Shown here piece by piece: positions 6,904 to 16,058 of a DNA stretch of 34,226 bases. The stretch comes from CAZBXE01 sp964496125 (lineage in GTDB: Bacteria > Chlamydiota > Chlamydiia > Chlamydiales > CAZBXE01). Made by a program: the position numbers and the translations under genes. The notes beneath the pieces are model-generated. The model did no database searches and was not told the origin of the DNA. It was given only the letters and a program-made list of their open reading frames with translations. The stretch is from assembly GCA_964496125.1 (NCBI GenBank), contig CAZBXE010000016.1:1-34226 (forward strand). The letters run 5' to 3'. Position 1 is the stretch's first letter, and each line of letters opens with the position of its first letter.

Positions 6904-8495
6904 TTCTTGCTCCTCTTACGCCGTTCCGGCGCCCCCTGCGCCATGAGCGGATTTCCCTGCGTCAGCGCAATGTTCGGCGTGCCCAAAAACGCCGGATCAA
7001 ACTCCGCTGTAACACTTCGCAGTTGCTCTGGCGACGCAAATCCATATTGCGTGTGCAGTCCACCAAGGTCATGAATGCCATGCACCGCTAGCATATCTCC
7101 ACGCTTGCTCAGCACGTAGTTAATAAGGTCGTGCATCACGCTGTTGGCGTAGTTCGGACTTTGTGCAATCTCTGGCCAATATACCTGATAAGGCCGCTCC
7201 GCACGCCCATACAGCAGCATATTCCGTCCGCCTTGTGCCATGTCTCCCCAAAGGTCCGCATATTTATTCGAGACTTTTGGCGTGTCCGCATGGAACAGCA
7301 TGTGCTCAGAAGACTTTCCTTTTCCAGGCGCTGGTGACGTAAACCCCCCGCGCTGCGGATCACGCGGCCACAGCACGCTCCCACTCTGTTCCTCTGGGAT
7401 AACCCATTTCCCTTCGTTCATCCCTTTGAACATCGGCAGTGCCACATTGTAGCCCTGTGCCTCTGCACGACGCAGCCGCTCACCGAGTTCCCCCTCCCGC
7501 AGCGCTGGGTTCGTCAGCACATTCCACGCCTTCGCCTCCTTCGCCGCGTTCATAAGCGAGCGAAAATCCACAGGCGTCACCGCTTCCTCAAACGTCTTCC
7601 GCATCACCTGTGGCGGACGAACGTCCCACGGATGCACAGCAAATGGCGGCGCTTTCGACATCGGAGATGAAGGCGGAACAGTTGGCGAAGTTGAGTGCCC
7701 CGCCTGTGCAGCTGCAAAAGCAAAATCCCCATGCTTCGCCGCATAGTCATTAAGATGCGTCAGTGCTTCTTGGAAATGTGGAATGTCCTCAGCATCTAAA
7801 AATCCATCAGCCGTTATACTGTTAAAATAATCCTCCGGCTTTTTGTATTTATCTGGATACGTCTGCAGCGCACTGAGAAGCTCCAGCGCCGCCTCCTGCA
7901 CCGGCATTGGCGCGTCCTTGAGCCCTGCACTTTCCGTCACCGGATGATACTGGAGTTCCCCTGCATAAGGCTCCTGTGCCTTCGGCGCCGCAACAGTAGT
8001 CTCCCCAAGCAGCTCCTTCAGCTCCTTTTCCAGCGCCGCCAGATGCTCATCCGTCGCAGGTTTTGGCGTAAGTGCAGGCTTTTCTGCCAATGCCATCTTG
8101 CTCCCCGGCTGCACTTTTCCACCCCAGCCCGTCGCAAACGCGCTTCCAGGCTTCGGCTGTGCAACAGGGCCACCTGCAAGCATTGCCGCAGCACCGAGCG
8201 TGCGCGCAAAGCCCTCAGGTGCCGCCGGGTCTACCTGCCCCGTCAACACGTCCCCCGGCAGCATCGCCGCGCCGGCAATGTCCCGCGCCATTTGCAACGG
8301 CACATGTGCCACAGCACGCGCTGGAATCGATCCCATGCGCGCCCATTCCGGCGTGCCGACAGGCGCTTGGAACTCCCACGGGAGCCCTTCATACGGATTG
8401 ACATTCCGTGCGAGACGTCCAGCAGGGCGTGGCCATGCCCCTTCCAGCGACTCCCCTGTCAGTGGATTGACGGTCAGTTCCCGATAAATCCCCAT
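6900..8495 (-). CDS. Large structural-module protein with degenerate ART-like (polyvalent type) domain
   Basis: The product is 531 aa from the ATG at 8495; a GTG at 8516 that overlaps the portal stop would add 7 residues. I chose the ATG because GGGGGCGTGA before it is repeated before the gene starting at 659. Residue numbers below are for the longer form. The N-terminal part contains MLPGDVLTGQVDPAAPEGFA, a motif seen in rhizobial and phage proteins of this kind. The C-terminal third has RRAEAQGYNVALPMFKG (349-365), where ADP-ribosyltransferases of polyvalent proteins usually show AEAxGFDTxxPLYHGT. It ends with HTQYGFASPEQLRSVTAEFDP (488-508), matching their usual QYVVFDPSQIRSxxAxFDP ending. 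The YHGT-type NAD-binding motif is changed to FKGM, so activity may be lost. Position between portal and scaffold suggests it could be packaged in the virion. Confidence 0.65.
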   Translation of the reverse strand: MGIYRELTVNPLTGESLEGAWPRPAGRLARNVNPYEGLPWEFQAPVGTPEWARMGSIPARAVAHVPLQMARDIAGAAMLPGDVLTGQVDPAAPEGFARTLGAAAMLAGGPVAQPKPGSAFATGWGGKVQPGSKMALAEKPALTPKPATDEHLAALEKELKELLGETTVAAPKAQEPYAGELQYHPVTESAGLKDAPMPVQEAALELLSALQTYPDKYKKPEDYFNSITADGFLDAEDIPHFQEALTHLNDYAAKHGDFAFAAAQAGHSTSPTVPPSSPMSKAPPFAVHPWDVRPPQVMRKTFEEAVTPVDFRSLMNAAKEAKAWNVLTNPALREGELGERLRRAEAQGYNVALPMFKGMNEGKWVIPEEQSGSVLWPRDPQRGGFTSPAPGKGKSSEHMLFHADTPKVSNKYADLWGDMAQGGRNMLLYGRAERPYQVYWPEIAQSPNYANSVMHDLINYVLSKRGDMLAVHGIHDLGGLHTQYGFASPEQLRSVTAEFDPAFLGTPNIALTQGNPLMAQGAPERRKRSKK

Positions 8496-8512
8496 GTCAC
8501 GCCCCCACTTCG

Positions 8513-10714
8513 TCACGCCCCTGGCACTTTCATCACCCGCAGCAACCGCGACGGGTCATTCGGATTAAGCATCATGCGCGGAGCCTGCGCCATCGCATCA
8601 AACGGTAGCGCAAACTGCTGTTCCTGCGCCCCCTGACGCAGCCCCGCATTATGCTCAAACACGTCACTGATCGGCACATCTGCGCTTTCACGGATCGCCT
8701 CAGCCGCCAAATGCTGCAATTGCATCGCACTCATCGCTTGATCGCCCAGCGCCTTGATCCTGTTCGTGATCGCATTGTAAACGTCCACGTCGCGCTTTTC
8801 AAGCCTGGCTTTGCCCTTGATCTTTTCGTTGGCAAGTTCGTCCATTGCCGCGACGAGGGCCTTTTGCAGTTGCTGGACTTGTGTGCCCAACTGTTGCTCC
8901 CCTGGCGACGGGCCTTGTCCCAGCGCCTGCGGCGGCACCATGCGGCGCAGCCGCTCCGCCGCTTCATCCGCCATCGGAAAGTCCCCCGCGCGGAACAGGA
9001 TGTCTCCAATAATCGCAGCAAGTTGCGGCGCCTGCGTCAAAATCAACGTCAGCGCATTAAATGCCTCTTCCTTTCGCGTCGCATACGCAGGCCCCACGTC
9101 TGCCTGGACCTCATACGTTCCGACTGCCGGGTTCAGCACACGCGCCACGACCTGCTGATTTTCATCCAGCTTCTGCGCAAACGCCTGTTGCTGCGCTGGA
9201 TCAATCCGAACTTCCAGGCTCACCCCGTCGTCCGCGAGGATCATGATAGTCCGTTCAGTGTCATAGATTTTCGGAACGAGGTCCATCACAATCTTGCCGA
9301 CCTGCCTTATCGCAATCGCCAGATTGTCGATGAAGTGATAGGTCGCCTTGTCGCCCTGCCGCTGCCGTTCCGCAATCGCCCGTCCCGTCCGCTCATTCCC
9401 CTGCTGCCCCATCTGGTTTTCATACTGCCCAGACACCATTTGCATTTCGATGTTCGCCATCTCCATGCCCTTCAATGCCACAGGCGACGGCACTGGTGGT
9501 TCCTGTCGCTGCGGCGGCGGCAACTGCTTGTCCCCATTCATCGCTTTATACGGCAGATATGCATGATTCACACGATTCGCAGTGTCCCAATACGCCTCGA
9601 ATCCCTCAATGCTCTCCACCGCGACAATCCACGGAGTTTTGCTCTGCAACGCCCCGTATTCCACTGCAGCACTTGACCAGTAGTTATACATACGCTGCGG
9701 GTCTTTCAGCGCCCTCGTATGCCCCTTCCGATCCATCCGCCCATCGATAATTGTCTCCTCCCCAATGACCGGGACGAGCGGGATGGTCTTTCCGGGCCAA
9801 ATTTTCGTCTCCTCCTTCACAACATGCGTCCCAACAATGAAATAATAATGAATCTCTCGACGGAACATCTTCCGCGAGCGAAGCACCTTGAAGTCCTTAA
9901 GGCTTTTCTTCCCCATGATCTGCTGCACCGCCGACGCAAACACAGACATCTGCTGCCCATCCTTGCTTTCCACTAGCAGCAACTCATCCTCCAAATCCAC
10001 CGCCTCAAAATATTCCGCAACGCGCACGTGATCGTCATCCCTCCACCCACGATCCTGCACCAGCACATTCTGCCCCGAATACGCCTTGTAGTCCGGATAT
10101 TTCGCTTCAAAATCGTCCTTCGCAAGGTCTTCAAAAACAAACGCGAATCTCGCGTCTTCTTTCGCAGGCGCACGAGCGTCCGGGTCAATGTAAACGCTAA
10201 GCGGATCTGGCACAGATGTTACGAAAATGTCCTGGTCGAACGTGTTGTCACCCACGTAATCCGTCGTGACGCGGAGCCAGCCAATCCCGCCCTGCACTTG
10301 AGAAGTCGTCGCCCTGTCATAGTGCGCCTGCGCGTTGCTCTGGTATTCGATATGTCTCGCAATGCCATCCCAAACTCGCGCCGCTTCCGTCGTCGCACCG
10401 TTCCCCATGGCGCGGAATTTAATCCCCGGCTTGTTCAGTTTCGCATCATTGATGATGTTCAGATTGTGCTGGCGGGTTTTGTTTACCGTAAGCGCGGGGC
10501 GTGCTTCCCGCTCCCGATCATCTCGCATTTTCGTCGGCCACTGAAACCCATTATCCGGATCAGCGTTCGCGAATTTCACGTCGTCTTGGAAAAGCCTGCG
10601 GGAGTAACTTTCCCAATGCACACAGCGCTCCATGCGCTTTTGCGCCCTCCGCAACAGCTCAGCCTCTTCATGGTCCTGCACTTCCCGTTCCGCTTTGCTG
10701 TTCATCGCATCCAT
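8513..10714 (-). CDS. Portal protein, P22 gp1-like
   Basis: The 733-aa product is near the length of P22 portal (725 aa), the dodecameric ring through which DNA enters and leaves the head. Family features seen: the N-terminal helices with WESYSRRLFQDDVKFANAD and GFQWPTKMRDDREREARPAL, then PALTVNKTRQHNLNIINDAK, SVPDPLSVYIDPDARAP, and a long C-terminal helical region rich in Gln and Ala (about 590-690). It overlaps the terminase large subunit gene by 13 bases and the next gene region by a GTGA junction, so the head genes form one translationally coupled operon. Confidence 0.9.
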   Translation of the reverse strand: MDAMNSKAEREVQDHEEAELLRRAQKRMERCVHWESYSRRLFQDDVKFANADPDNGFQWPTKMRDDREREARPALTVNKTRQHNLNIINDAKLNKPGIKFRAMGNGATTEAARVWDGIARHIEYQSNAQAHYDRATTSQVQGGIGWLRVTTDYVGDNTFDQDIFVTSVPDPLSVYIDPDARAPAKEDARFAFVFEDLAKDDFEAKYPDYKAYSGQNVLVQDRGWRDDDHVRVAEYFEAVDLEDELLLVESKDGQQMSVFASAVQQIMGKKSLKDFKVLRSRKMFRREIHYYFIVGTHVVKEETKIWPGKTIPLVPVIGEETIIDGRMDRKGHTRALKDPQRMYNYWSSAAVEYGALQSKTPWIVAVESIEGFEAYWDTANRVNHAYLPYKAMNGDKQLPPPQRQEPPVPSPVALKGMEMANIEMQMVSGQYENQMGQQGNERTGRAIAERQRQGDKATYHFIDNLAIAIRQVGKIVMDLVPKIYDTERTIMILADDGVSLEVRIDPAQQQAFAQKLDENQQVVARVLNPAVGTYEVQADVGPAYATRKEEAFNALTLILTQAPQLAAIIGDILFRAGDFPMADEAAERLRRMVPPQALGQGPSPGEQQLGTQVQQLQKALVAAMDELANEKIKGKARLEKRDVDVYNAITNRIKALGDQAMSAMQLQHLAAEAIRESADVPISDVFEHNAGLRQGAQEQQFALPFDAMAQAPRMMLNPNDPSRLLRVMKVPGA

Positions 10715-12054
10715 CCCAAGCTATCAGCCCATCCACCAAACGACGCCGCCGCACTTTGCAGCTTACTTCTCACTCGCCCAATTCGTGCGTCCTCGCTTCC
10801 TTGCGACGCAATCGCCATGTAGCGAAACGCATCTGCCGCGTGCGACGACCAGTCATGTCTCGGCTCCGCCGAAAGCGTCCCGAGTTCGACCTTTTCTTCG
10901 TAATGGTAATGCCGCAGCGCGTGCAGCAGTTCCCCCTCACACCGCTTCGCATCGAAGTAGCACGTCGGAAAGATCGCCCGCGCCGCCTGAATCCCATCGA
11001 ACAACTTCAATCTCGGCACAATCCGCACATCAAACCCAGCATCCTCGAGTTGCCCCTGCACGGACTTGATCTGCCCAATCGTCTGCGCTTTCGCGTCATG
11101 CGGAAGCCAACAAAGCCCGTAGTTATACGGAGTGCCATATTCGTCCTTCCGCGCTTTCAGCACTTCCACATAATGCGGAATCTTTTTCAGTCTATTCTGA
11201 TAAAAGTCAATAACCCTTCGCTGCATCCCCACGTATTGCTCAAAAATGATCGCCGTGTGATCACTGTGCCCGATGTCCCAGTAGAGTTGCACCGTGCTGC
11301 TTCGGTGATGTGGGACTTTGCAGATTCTTCCGTCCTCCGCCGCGTCACGCAACTCCTCCGCATACACCGCTCCGCTTAACGTCTGCTTACATTCCCCCTC
11401 CCAGACATGCAAATACGCATCGCGATCACGATCCTTAAGGTCCAGCATTTCTTGGTAAAGCACCTCCGGGAAAAACGGATTATCCCTCCAAGAGATTTTC
11501 TGCACGATCGCGTTCTTCGGAGGGTCCAGAATGAACCGCTTGTATGTCGCGTCGCTCGCGAGATTTGGATTGAACGAGACCCAGATTTCGCTCCCAGGCT
11601 TGCGGATCGTCGGAATCAGCACTTCCCATGAGTTCGCGCTAACTTTGTCCGCCTCTTCCAGCCAGCAAACATCAATGCCCTCGTAAGACTTGATCTTCGT
11701 GACGTTGTTTCGGATTCCCTCAAAAAAGAACTCCGAGCCTGTGGAGGGGCAGAAAATCCTCTCCCGCTCCACAGCAAAAAGATGCCCCAGTCCCATCGCA
11801 TCGATTTGATCTGCGAGCGTTTTATGCACGGAGTCGCGGATAGACGTCTGCAATTCGCGGGCGCAGAGCACTCTTTGTCGTGCCGACGCCGCTCGAACAA
11901 GCAGCGCTCTTGCAATACCCCAGCTCTTCGCTCCGCCACGTCCGCCGTAAAGCACCCGATACCGCACGGCCAGCCCATTGACAGTCGGCCAGAAAAGACA
12001 CTGAAGCTTTTCTGGCCAATCAATCTGGATGGTATTTGCAGGGGTTAGAGCCAC
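10702..12054 (-). CDS. Terminase large subunit
   Basis: The 450-aa protein is the packaging motor: an N-terminal ATPase and a C-terminal RNase H-like nuclease that cuts the concatemer. Walker A is GGRGGAKS (37-44); Walker B with the catalytic glutamate is VCWLEEAD (129-136); a coupling motif is WVSFNPN (158-164). Nuclease acidic residues are D260 in LYWDIGHSDH, D320 in WLPHDAKA and D407 in SSHAADAFRYM. These are the features of the PBSX/Terminase_3 type. Its end overlaps the portal gene, the standard terL-portal order. Confidence 0.93.
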   Translation of the reverse strand: MALTPANTIQIDWPEKLQCLFWPTVNGLAVRYRVLYGGRGGAKSWGIARALLVRAASARQRVLCARELQTSIRDSVHKTLADQIDAMGLGHLFAVERERIFCPSTGSEFFFEGIRNNVTKIKSYEGIDVCWLEEADKVSANSWEVLIPTIRKPGSEIWVSFNPNLASDATYKRFILDPPKNAIVQKISWRDNPFFPEVLYQEMLDLKDRDRDAYLHVWEGECKQTLSGAVYAEELRDAAEDGRICKVPHHRSSTVQLYWDIGHSDHTAIIFEQYVGMQRRVIDFYQNRLKKIPHYVEVLKARKDEYGTPYNYGLCWLPHDAKAQTIGQIKSVQGQLEDAGFDVRIVPRLKLFDGIQAARAIFPTCYFDAKRCEGELLHALRHYHYEEKVELGTLSAEPRHDWSSHAADAFRYMAIASQGSEDARIGRVRSKLQSAAASFGGWADSLGWMR

Positions 12055-12067
12055 CTTCCCGATCCTC

Positions 12068-12232
12068 TCACATGGGCCTCGCCTTTTTGCCCTTGTTGTG
12101 CTTCGCCAGCGCTGCTTTGTCCATCGCCATATCCTTCGCGGAGCCTTCTTTCACGCCCTTTTTTCGCAGCTTCTTATCCTTCGCCTTGTCCATAGGACTC
12201 TTTTCCCATTCCTTCATCGTCATCTTAGCCAT
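12068..12232 (-). CDS. Small lysine-rich phage protein
   Basis: This 54-aa protein begins MAKMTMKEWEKSPMDKAKD and is about one third Lys, with Met and Ala. The start at 12232 was chosen because an upstream extension of the frame overlaps the holin-like gene antiparallel to its composition. Proteins of the type MKMSMKxWEKSPxDKxxD are common beside lysis and packaging genes of podoviruses, but I know no function for them. It lies between the holin-like gene and the terminase. Confidence 0.65.
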   Translation of the reverse strand: MAKMTMKEWEKSPMDKAKDKKLRKKGVKEGSAKDMAMDKAALAKHNKGKKARPM

Positions 12233-12234
12233 GG

Positions 12235-12417
12235 TCAGTCCCTCTTTCCAACTGGCGTGGTCGTCACAAGTCGCAGTCCGATGTTCGCCACACCAACGAG
12301 CACCACTGCCATCTCCGGCGAGACGTATTTCGTCCAGTCCAGCGTCGTTGCATACTGCAGCACTGCCGACCCTGCCGCAATCCCGAAGTTTACCAGTATC
12401 GTTCTCCAACCCTTCAT
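12235..12417 (-). CDS. Holin-like small membrane protein
   Basis: The 60-aa product has two hydrophobic segments, about residues 5-24 (ILVNFGIAAGSAVLQYA) and 36-53 (EMAVVLVGVANIGLRLVT), separated by a short polar loop, and a short charged C-terminus. The pattern SPEMAVVLVGVANIGLRLVT followed by TTPVGKR is typical of phage holin-like proteins that precede or follow endolysins. The ATG at 12417 overlaps the lysozyme stop as ATGA, which favours this start over an ATG eight codons upstream. Confidence 0.72.
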   Translation of the reverse strand: MKGWRTILVNFGIAAGSAVLQYATTLDWTKYVSPEMAVVLVGVANIGLRLVTTTPVGKRD

Positions 12418-12866
12418 CACACAGCCCCTCTCTTTTCCCACGCCGCAAGTGCCTTTTTCGCCCAGGCCAAGCGCGACTCCATATGCACTACCCCAGCCCG
12501 TTCATATTCCCGTTCAAACGCAATCACCGCCTGTTCCAGCGTCTTACACCGTCCGATCCGCTCCACCACGCTTCGATAATCCTCACGGAGTTCCTTGAGC
12601 AGAAATCCCATGTTCGCCGCGTCGCTTCGCCAATCGAGCTTTTGATGGTCGCACCAGCGAAGAAACGCTTGGCGGCGCGGACCGGTCCATTGCGCCCAGC
12701 CGTATCCACCACGCCCATCAGGCTGCCCGACTTCCCGCAACATCGTGAACCCCGCGCACTCATGCGCGAGATTGCCTACGACCCCAGCAGCCTGCACGGC
12801 GTTCCACCCCGTCGCGTGCATGAGCCGTTCCATTGCCCACACGACTTTTTCGTTGAATGTCTTCAT
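12417..12866 (-). CDS. Endolysin, phage-tail-lysozyme type
   Basis: The 149-aa protein matches the phage tail lysozyme domain. Seen: AAGVVGNLAHECAGF (27-40) with the likely catalytic Glu36, GGYGWAQWTGPRRQAFLRW, FLLKELREDYRSV and a C-terminal helix ESRLAWAKKALAAW. It has no signal peptide, so it needs the holin-like partner, whose start overlaps its stop. The substrate is peptidoglycan. Together the pair forms the lysis cassette at the end of the signal-peptide operon. Confidence 0.85.
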   Translation of the reverse strand: MKTFNEKVVWAMERLMHATGWNAVQAAGVVGNLAHECAGFTMLREVGQPDGRGGYGWAQWTGPRRQAFLRWCDHQKLDWRSDAANMGFLLKELREDYRSVVERIGRCKTLEQAVIAFEREYERAGVVHMESRLAWAKKALAAWEKRGAV

Positions 12867-12875
12867 TCAAGGCTC

Positions 12876-13661
12876 CTAGGGAGTGTATTGTAGGAAGCAA
12901 AGACCAGCCGCACCTGCCCCGCCTGGAGCGGTCAGGGAGTAACCCCCGCCGCCACCGCCGCTTGCCCCGCCCGCGCCACCAGAGACCGAAACTCCAACCG
13001 CGCCACCTCCGCCCGAGCCATGCCCGCTCCCTAGTTCCGATCCAGCGCTTCCGGCCGCTCCATCGGACGCACCGCCAGCACCGCCAGCCCCGGCATTTCC
13101 ATCGCCACCAGGGACTCCTCCAGGGCTTCCACCGACTCCATTCGCACCGGCAGCACCGCCTCCAGCCCCTGCAGCGCCGCTTCCGCCATCGTATTTAAGC
13201 GTTCCGACGCCACCAGTTCCACCTGCGCCAGTCGTGCCATTTCCGCCTTTCGCCCCTGCAACTACCGCAGTCCCTGCAATCGTCGCGCAATTCGAAGTGC
13301 TGTTACAAACCCAGCTATCCCCGCCACTCGTGCCATCTGCTCCATTCCCGCCAGTCCCGCCCGCACCGATGTTAATCCCGATCGTGCTGCTTGGCGTTAA
13401 CGTGACGTTCGTGTTCTGCGCGTATTCCCCGCCGCCACCGCCATTCCCATTCCCACCGCCAGCACCACCGCCAATGCACCCGATCTTGTTATTGGAATCA
13501 TTCCAATTCGCCGGAACAGTCGTGCTCGTGCCTGACGTGAGAAAGATCGTCGTGGCAGTCCCGCCCCCAGCAGCACGCTTTTGCACTGTCGGATACGGGT
13601 AAATCGCCAGCGCCGTCGCTGGAACCAGCACCGCCCCAAGCAAAGCCAGCACTCTCCACAT
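12876..13661 (-). CDS. Secreted glycine-rich fibre-like protein
   Basis: The 261-aa product starts with a Sec signal peptide (MWRVLALLGAVLVPATALA, cut after ALA). A short domain (residues 25-65) with TTIFLTSGTSTTVPANW is followed by about 190 residues dominated by GG, GGx and GGAG repeats, and it ends AGLCFLQYTP. Gly-rich proteins with the TVPANW-type N-terminal motif are typical of phage tail tips and receptor-binding proteins built of polyglycine-II helices. The signal peptide is unexpected for a virion protein. It is the last gene before the lysozyme and is 1 base from the upstream stop. Confidence 0.72.
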   Translation of the reverse strand: MWRVLALLGAVLVPATALAIYPYPTVQKRAAGGGTATTIFLTSGTSTTVPANWNDSNNKIGCIGGGAGGGNGNGGGGGEYAQNTNVTLTPSSTIGINIGAGGTGGNGADGTSGGDSWVCNSTSNCATIAGTAVVAGAKGGNGTTGAGGTGGVGTLKYDGGSGAAGAGGGAAGANGVGGSPGGVPGGDGNAGAGGAGGASDGAAGSAGSELGSGHGSGGGGAVGVSVSGGAGGASGGGGGGYSLTAPGGAGAAGLCFLQYTP

Positions 13662-13662
13662 A

Positions 13663-15414
13663 TCAATACCCCTGCGAAATCGTGCAGTGCAACACCGGCG
13701 CGGTCGTGTATGCGTTGCACGTCACAAGATCGATTGCCCCTGCCGCCGTCGAAAGCGTCGGCGTGCCCGCCGTTCCCCACTTATACGCAGCGTTCCACGT
13801 CAGCAATCTCGACCCCGTTCCATCCTGGATCACCCTCAACGTATATGTGATCCCCTCGATCACATTCGTCGGTGCGGCCAGTGTGCGATTTCCACCGAGC
13901 GTCACTTTCGCGTTATATCCGCTCGACATGTCCCAGTTGACTGTCGCGCCATCCGTGAGTGTCTGTAGCGCAGCGCTGCCGGACAGTGCACTGGGTGTCA
14001 CAAGCGCGGCGCTGCTCGTCCCGGCTTGCACATTCGCCGCCGTCGCAAGCGCCGTCGTCAGCGCCGTTTGAACATTCGTTCCAAGCGAGAAGCCTTCAAG
14101 CGTCGTGGCCCCAGTCCAGCGTCCAATCTGCCCGTTCGTCGGCGTCCCGACGTTCGACACGTTTCCGCCACCCCCAGGCGTCGCCCACGTCCCGTCCCCA
14201 CGCCAAAACGTCGAGCTACTCGCCCCCGTCCCGCCGCCGAGCCTTGCAACCGCAAGGTTGCCACTGGAGATATTTGCGGCGTTCGTCGTGTCCGTCGTCG
14301 CACTCGCTGCGAGCGTCCCGCCCGCACCGATGTTAAGCGTCGAGCTATCCGTGCCGGAGAACGTCAACGTGTTGTTTGCGGTAAGCGTCTTGCCCTCGGC
14401 GATTGTCAGCGTAGAGCCCGTCGCAGGGGCAGTCAACGCAACTTTGTTCACAGATGTCGCTGTGGCGACGCCCAGCGTCGGCGTTACAAGCGTCGGACTC
14501 GTCGCCAGCACGATATTCCCCGAGCCCGTCGTGGTATTCCCCAGGACCGTCGCAGTCCCAGTCGTCGCCGGGAGCGTGATCACGCTCGAGCCAAGCGCCC
14601 CGGTCGTAGGGTTCAGCTTGATCGTCCCTGACGTTGCATTACCAAACGCGACAGACCCCACGACGCTTCCGGCAATGCCGACCGTCACCGCACCGCTGCT
14701 AATCGTTAGGTTCGAGTTCCCCGTGACAGCCGTGCCGGTCGCGCCGTAATACGCGATTTCCCCACTATTCCCGCTGTTAACGGTTCCACCGCCACCGCCA
14801 GTCGTGCACGCTCCGCCAGCATCTACGAAATTCGCGTTCGCATCAATGCTAACGCAATGTCCACTCGTCAGCGTCCCGCTCGTCGTTCCAATCGTCGTGC
14901 CCGTCCCCGCACGCGCGTAATTCCCAAGCGTCCCAGCGTTATTGTAAAGCAAATATCCGCTCGTCCCACTTGCAATCGTGGTCGTCCCGACCGTCAGGCT
15001 TCCACCGCTTGAGCACGCCGCGCCTGCGTCTTGTATTCCCGAGGCACTCCACTGCAGACAATTGCCGTTCGTCATAGCCCCGTTGACAAGTCCCATTCCG
15101 CCAGAGGCATTTGTGTTGACGCCCAGCGCTGTTAGCACGCCCGTTCCCGCCCCTGTCAACCCAGTCGAAATAGGCAGCCCCGTGGCGTTCGTCAGCACCC
15201 CTGCACTTGGCGTCCCCAACGAGCCAACAAGCGTGAAAAGCCCCGTCCCAGTGTGAAGCGTCCCAATTTGGCTCAAACACGTCGAGCCATTCATCACGCA
15301 CACCTGCGAAGGCGTCGCGCCCCTGTTCATGCCCCAGTTCATCAGGGTGTAAGTTTGTGCTTGTGCGGAGGCGCAAAGCACCAACAATGCAATCGCTGCA
15401 GCAATCCTCTTCAT
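13663..15414 (-). CDS. Secreted repetitive tail-fibre-like protein 1
   Basis: The 583-aa product has a signal peptide (MKRIAAAIALLVLCASAQAQ, cut after AQA). The body is a Thr/Gly/Ser/Ala-rich beta-repeat protein with motifs usual in phage fibres: GTPSAGVLTNATGLP, ATSPTLVTPTLGVA followed by TSVNKVALTAPATGSTL, LTANNTLTFSGTD, and ARLGGGTGASSSTFWRGDGT. The C-terminal domain (about 485-583) with YNAKVTLGGNRTLAAPTNV and GTGSRLLTWNAAYKWGTAG is a fold found at many phage fibre ends. No S74 chaperone domain is visible. AGGAGG precedes the ATG. Part of it is nearly duplicated in the gene at 16399-18276. Confidence 0.78.
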   Translation of the reverse strand: MKRIAAAIALLVLCASAQAQTYTLMNWGMNRGATPSQVCVMNGSTCLSQIGTLHTGTGLFTLVGSLGTPSAGVLTNATGLPISTGLTGAGTGVLTALGVNTNASGGMGLVNGAMTNGNCLQWSASGIQDAGAACSSGGSLTVGTTTIASGTSGYLLYNNAGTLGNYARAGTGTTIGTTSGTLTSGHCVSIDANANFVDAGGACTTGGGGGTVNSGNSGEIAYYGATGTAVTGNSNLTISSGAVTVGIAGSVVGSVAFGNATSGTIKLNPTTGALGSSVITLPATTGTATVLGNTTTGSGNIVLATSPTLVTPTLGVATATSVNKVALTAPATGSTLTIAEGKTLTANNTLTFSGTDSSTLNIGAGGTLAASATTDTTNAANISSGNLAVARLGGGTGASSSTFWRGDGTWATPGGGGNVSNVGTPTNGQIGRWTGATTLEGFSLGTNVQTALTTALATAANVQAGTSSAALVTPSALSGSAALQTLTDGATVNWDMSSGYNAKVTLGGNRTLAAPTNVIEGITYTLRVIQDGTGSRLLTWNAAYKWGTAGTPTLSTAAGAIDLVTCNAYTTAPVLHCTISQGY

Positions 15415-15423
15415 GACCCCCTC

Positions 15424-16047
15424 CTAGATCGACTGGCTCGCAGCATTCGTATATGCGGTTTGCGTCGCACTCGCCCCAATCACCGCCTCAATCGCATCCG
15501 ACAGCGTGTCGCCGTAGCTTGTCGTGCTTCCATTCGTCCAGATGATATGCGGGGTGTTGTTGATATTCGCCTGAAGCGCATTGTCAACAGTCACAAGGTT
15601 CCCAGCACTTGAAAGCGCCATCTTCAACTGCCAGATGTAAACCCCGCTAATCGTCGTCCCCAACGCAACGCTTTTCCATTCCCCAACAAAAAGCGACACA
15701 TACATGACTGCAGTATTCGCTGCCTGAGCAAGACCTGTCGCCCCGGCCGTGCCATTTATCTGCGAGCCATTCCGCGCAAACACCTTCATGCTGTTCGCGC
15801 CGTTGTTGAACAGGATAAAAACCTTGCCAGGGAGGGCCTCGGGCAGCGCCACACCTGCGTTCACCGCCCCGACCGCCGCGACGTTCGACAGCATGTTTTC
15901 GACGAGCGGGGACGTGTTAACAGTCCCCCCGTTCCTCGCAACGATATTATCCGACACACCCCATTGCGGGTTCGCCAGTCCAGTATTCAATGTATTCCCA
16001 TCAATCAGACGGAAACCCGGCTCAAAAACCTTCGGAATGGTTTCCAT
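15424..16047 (-). CDS. Hypothetical beta-rich protein, no signal peptide
   Basis: This 207-aa protein begins METIPKVFEPGFRLIDGNTL and is the only member of the eight-gene run without a signal peptide. Residues about 15-125 match the small protein at 2861-3256 (N-terminal PG-R-L-DG-LN, then FNNGANSMKVFARNG and NGTAGATG). The C-terminal 80 residues differ and contain a glycine/serine-rich part ending ASATQTAYTNAASQSI. It may link the two loci as a surface or fibre adaptor. Function is unknown. Confidence 0.65.
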   Translation of the reverse strand: METIPKVFEPGFRLIDGNTLNTGLANPQWGVSDNIVARNGGTVNTSPLVENMLSNVAAVGAVNAGVALPEALPGKVFILFNNGANSMKVFARNGSQINGTAGATGLAQAANTAVMYVSLFVGEWKSVALGTTISGVYIWQLKMALSSAGNLVTVDNALQANINNTPHIIWTNGSTTSYGDTLSDAIEAVIGASATQTAYTNAASQSI

Positions 16048-16058
16048 CTTTTCCCCCG

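Noticed and set aside
12233..12448. Upstream extension of the Lys-rich small gene to 126 codons
   Set aside because: The extension overlaps almost the whole holin-like gene in another frame, is Cys/Arg/Asp-rich, and homologous proteins start at the MAKMTM position.
15568..15590. TTGACA with TATCAA 16 bases on, minus strand
   Set aside because: It lies inside the coding region of the 15424-16047 gene in a continuous operon, without any gene start nearby.
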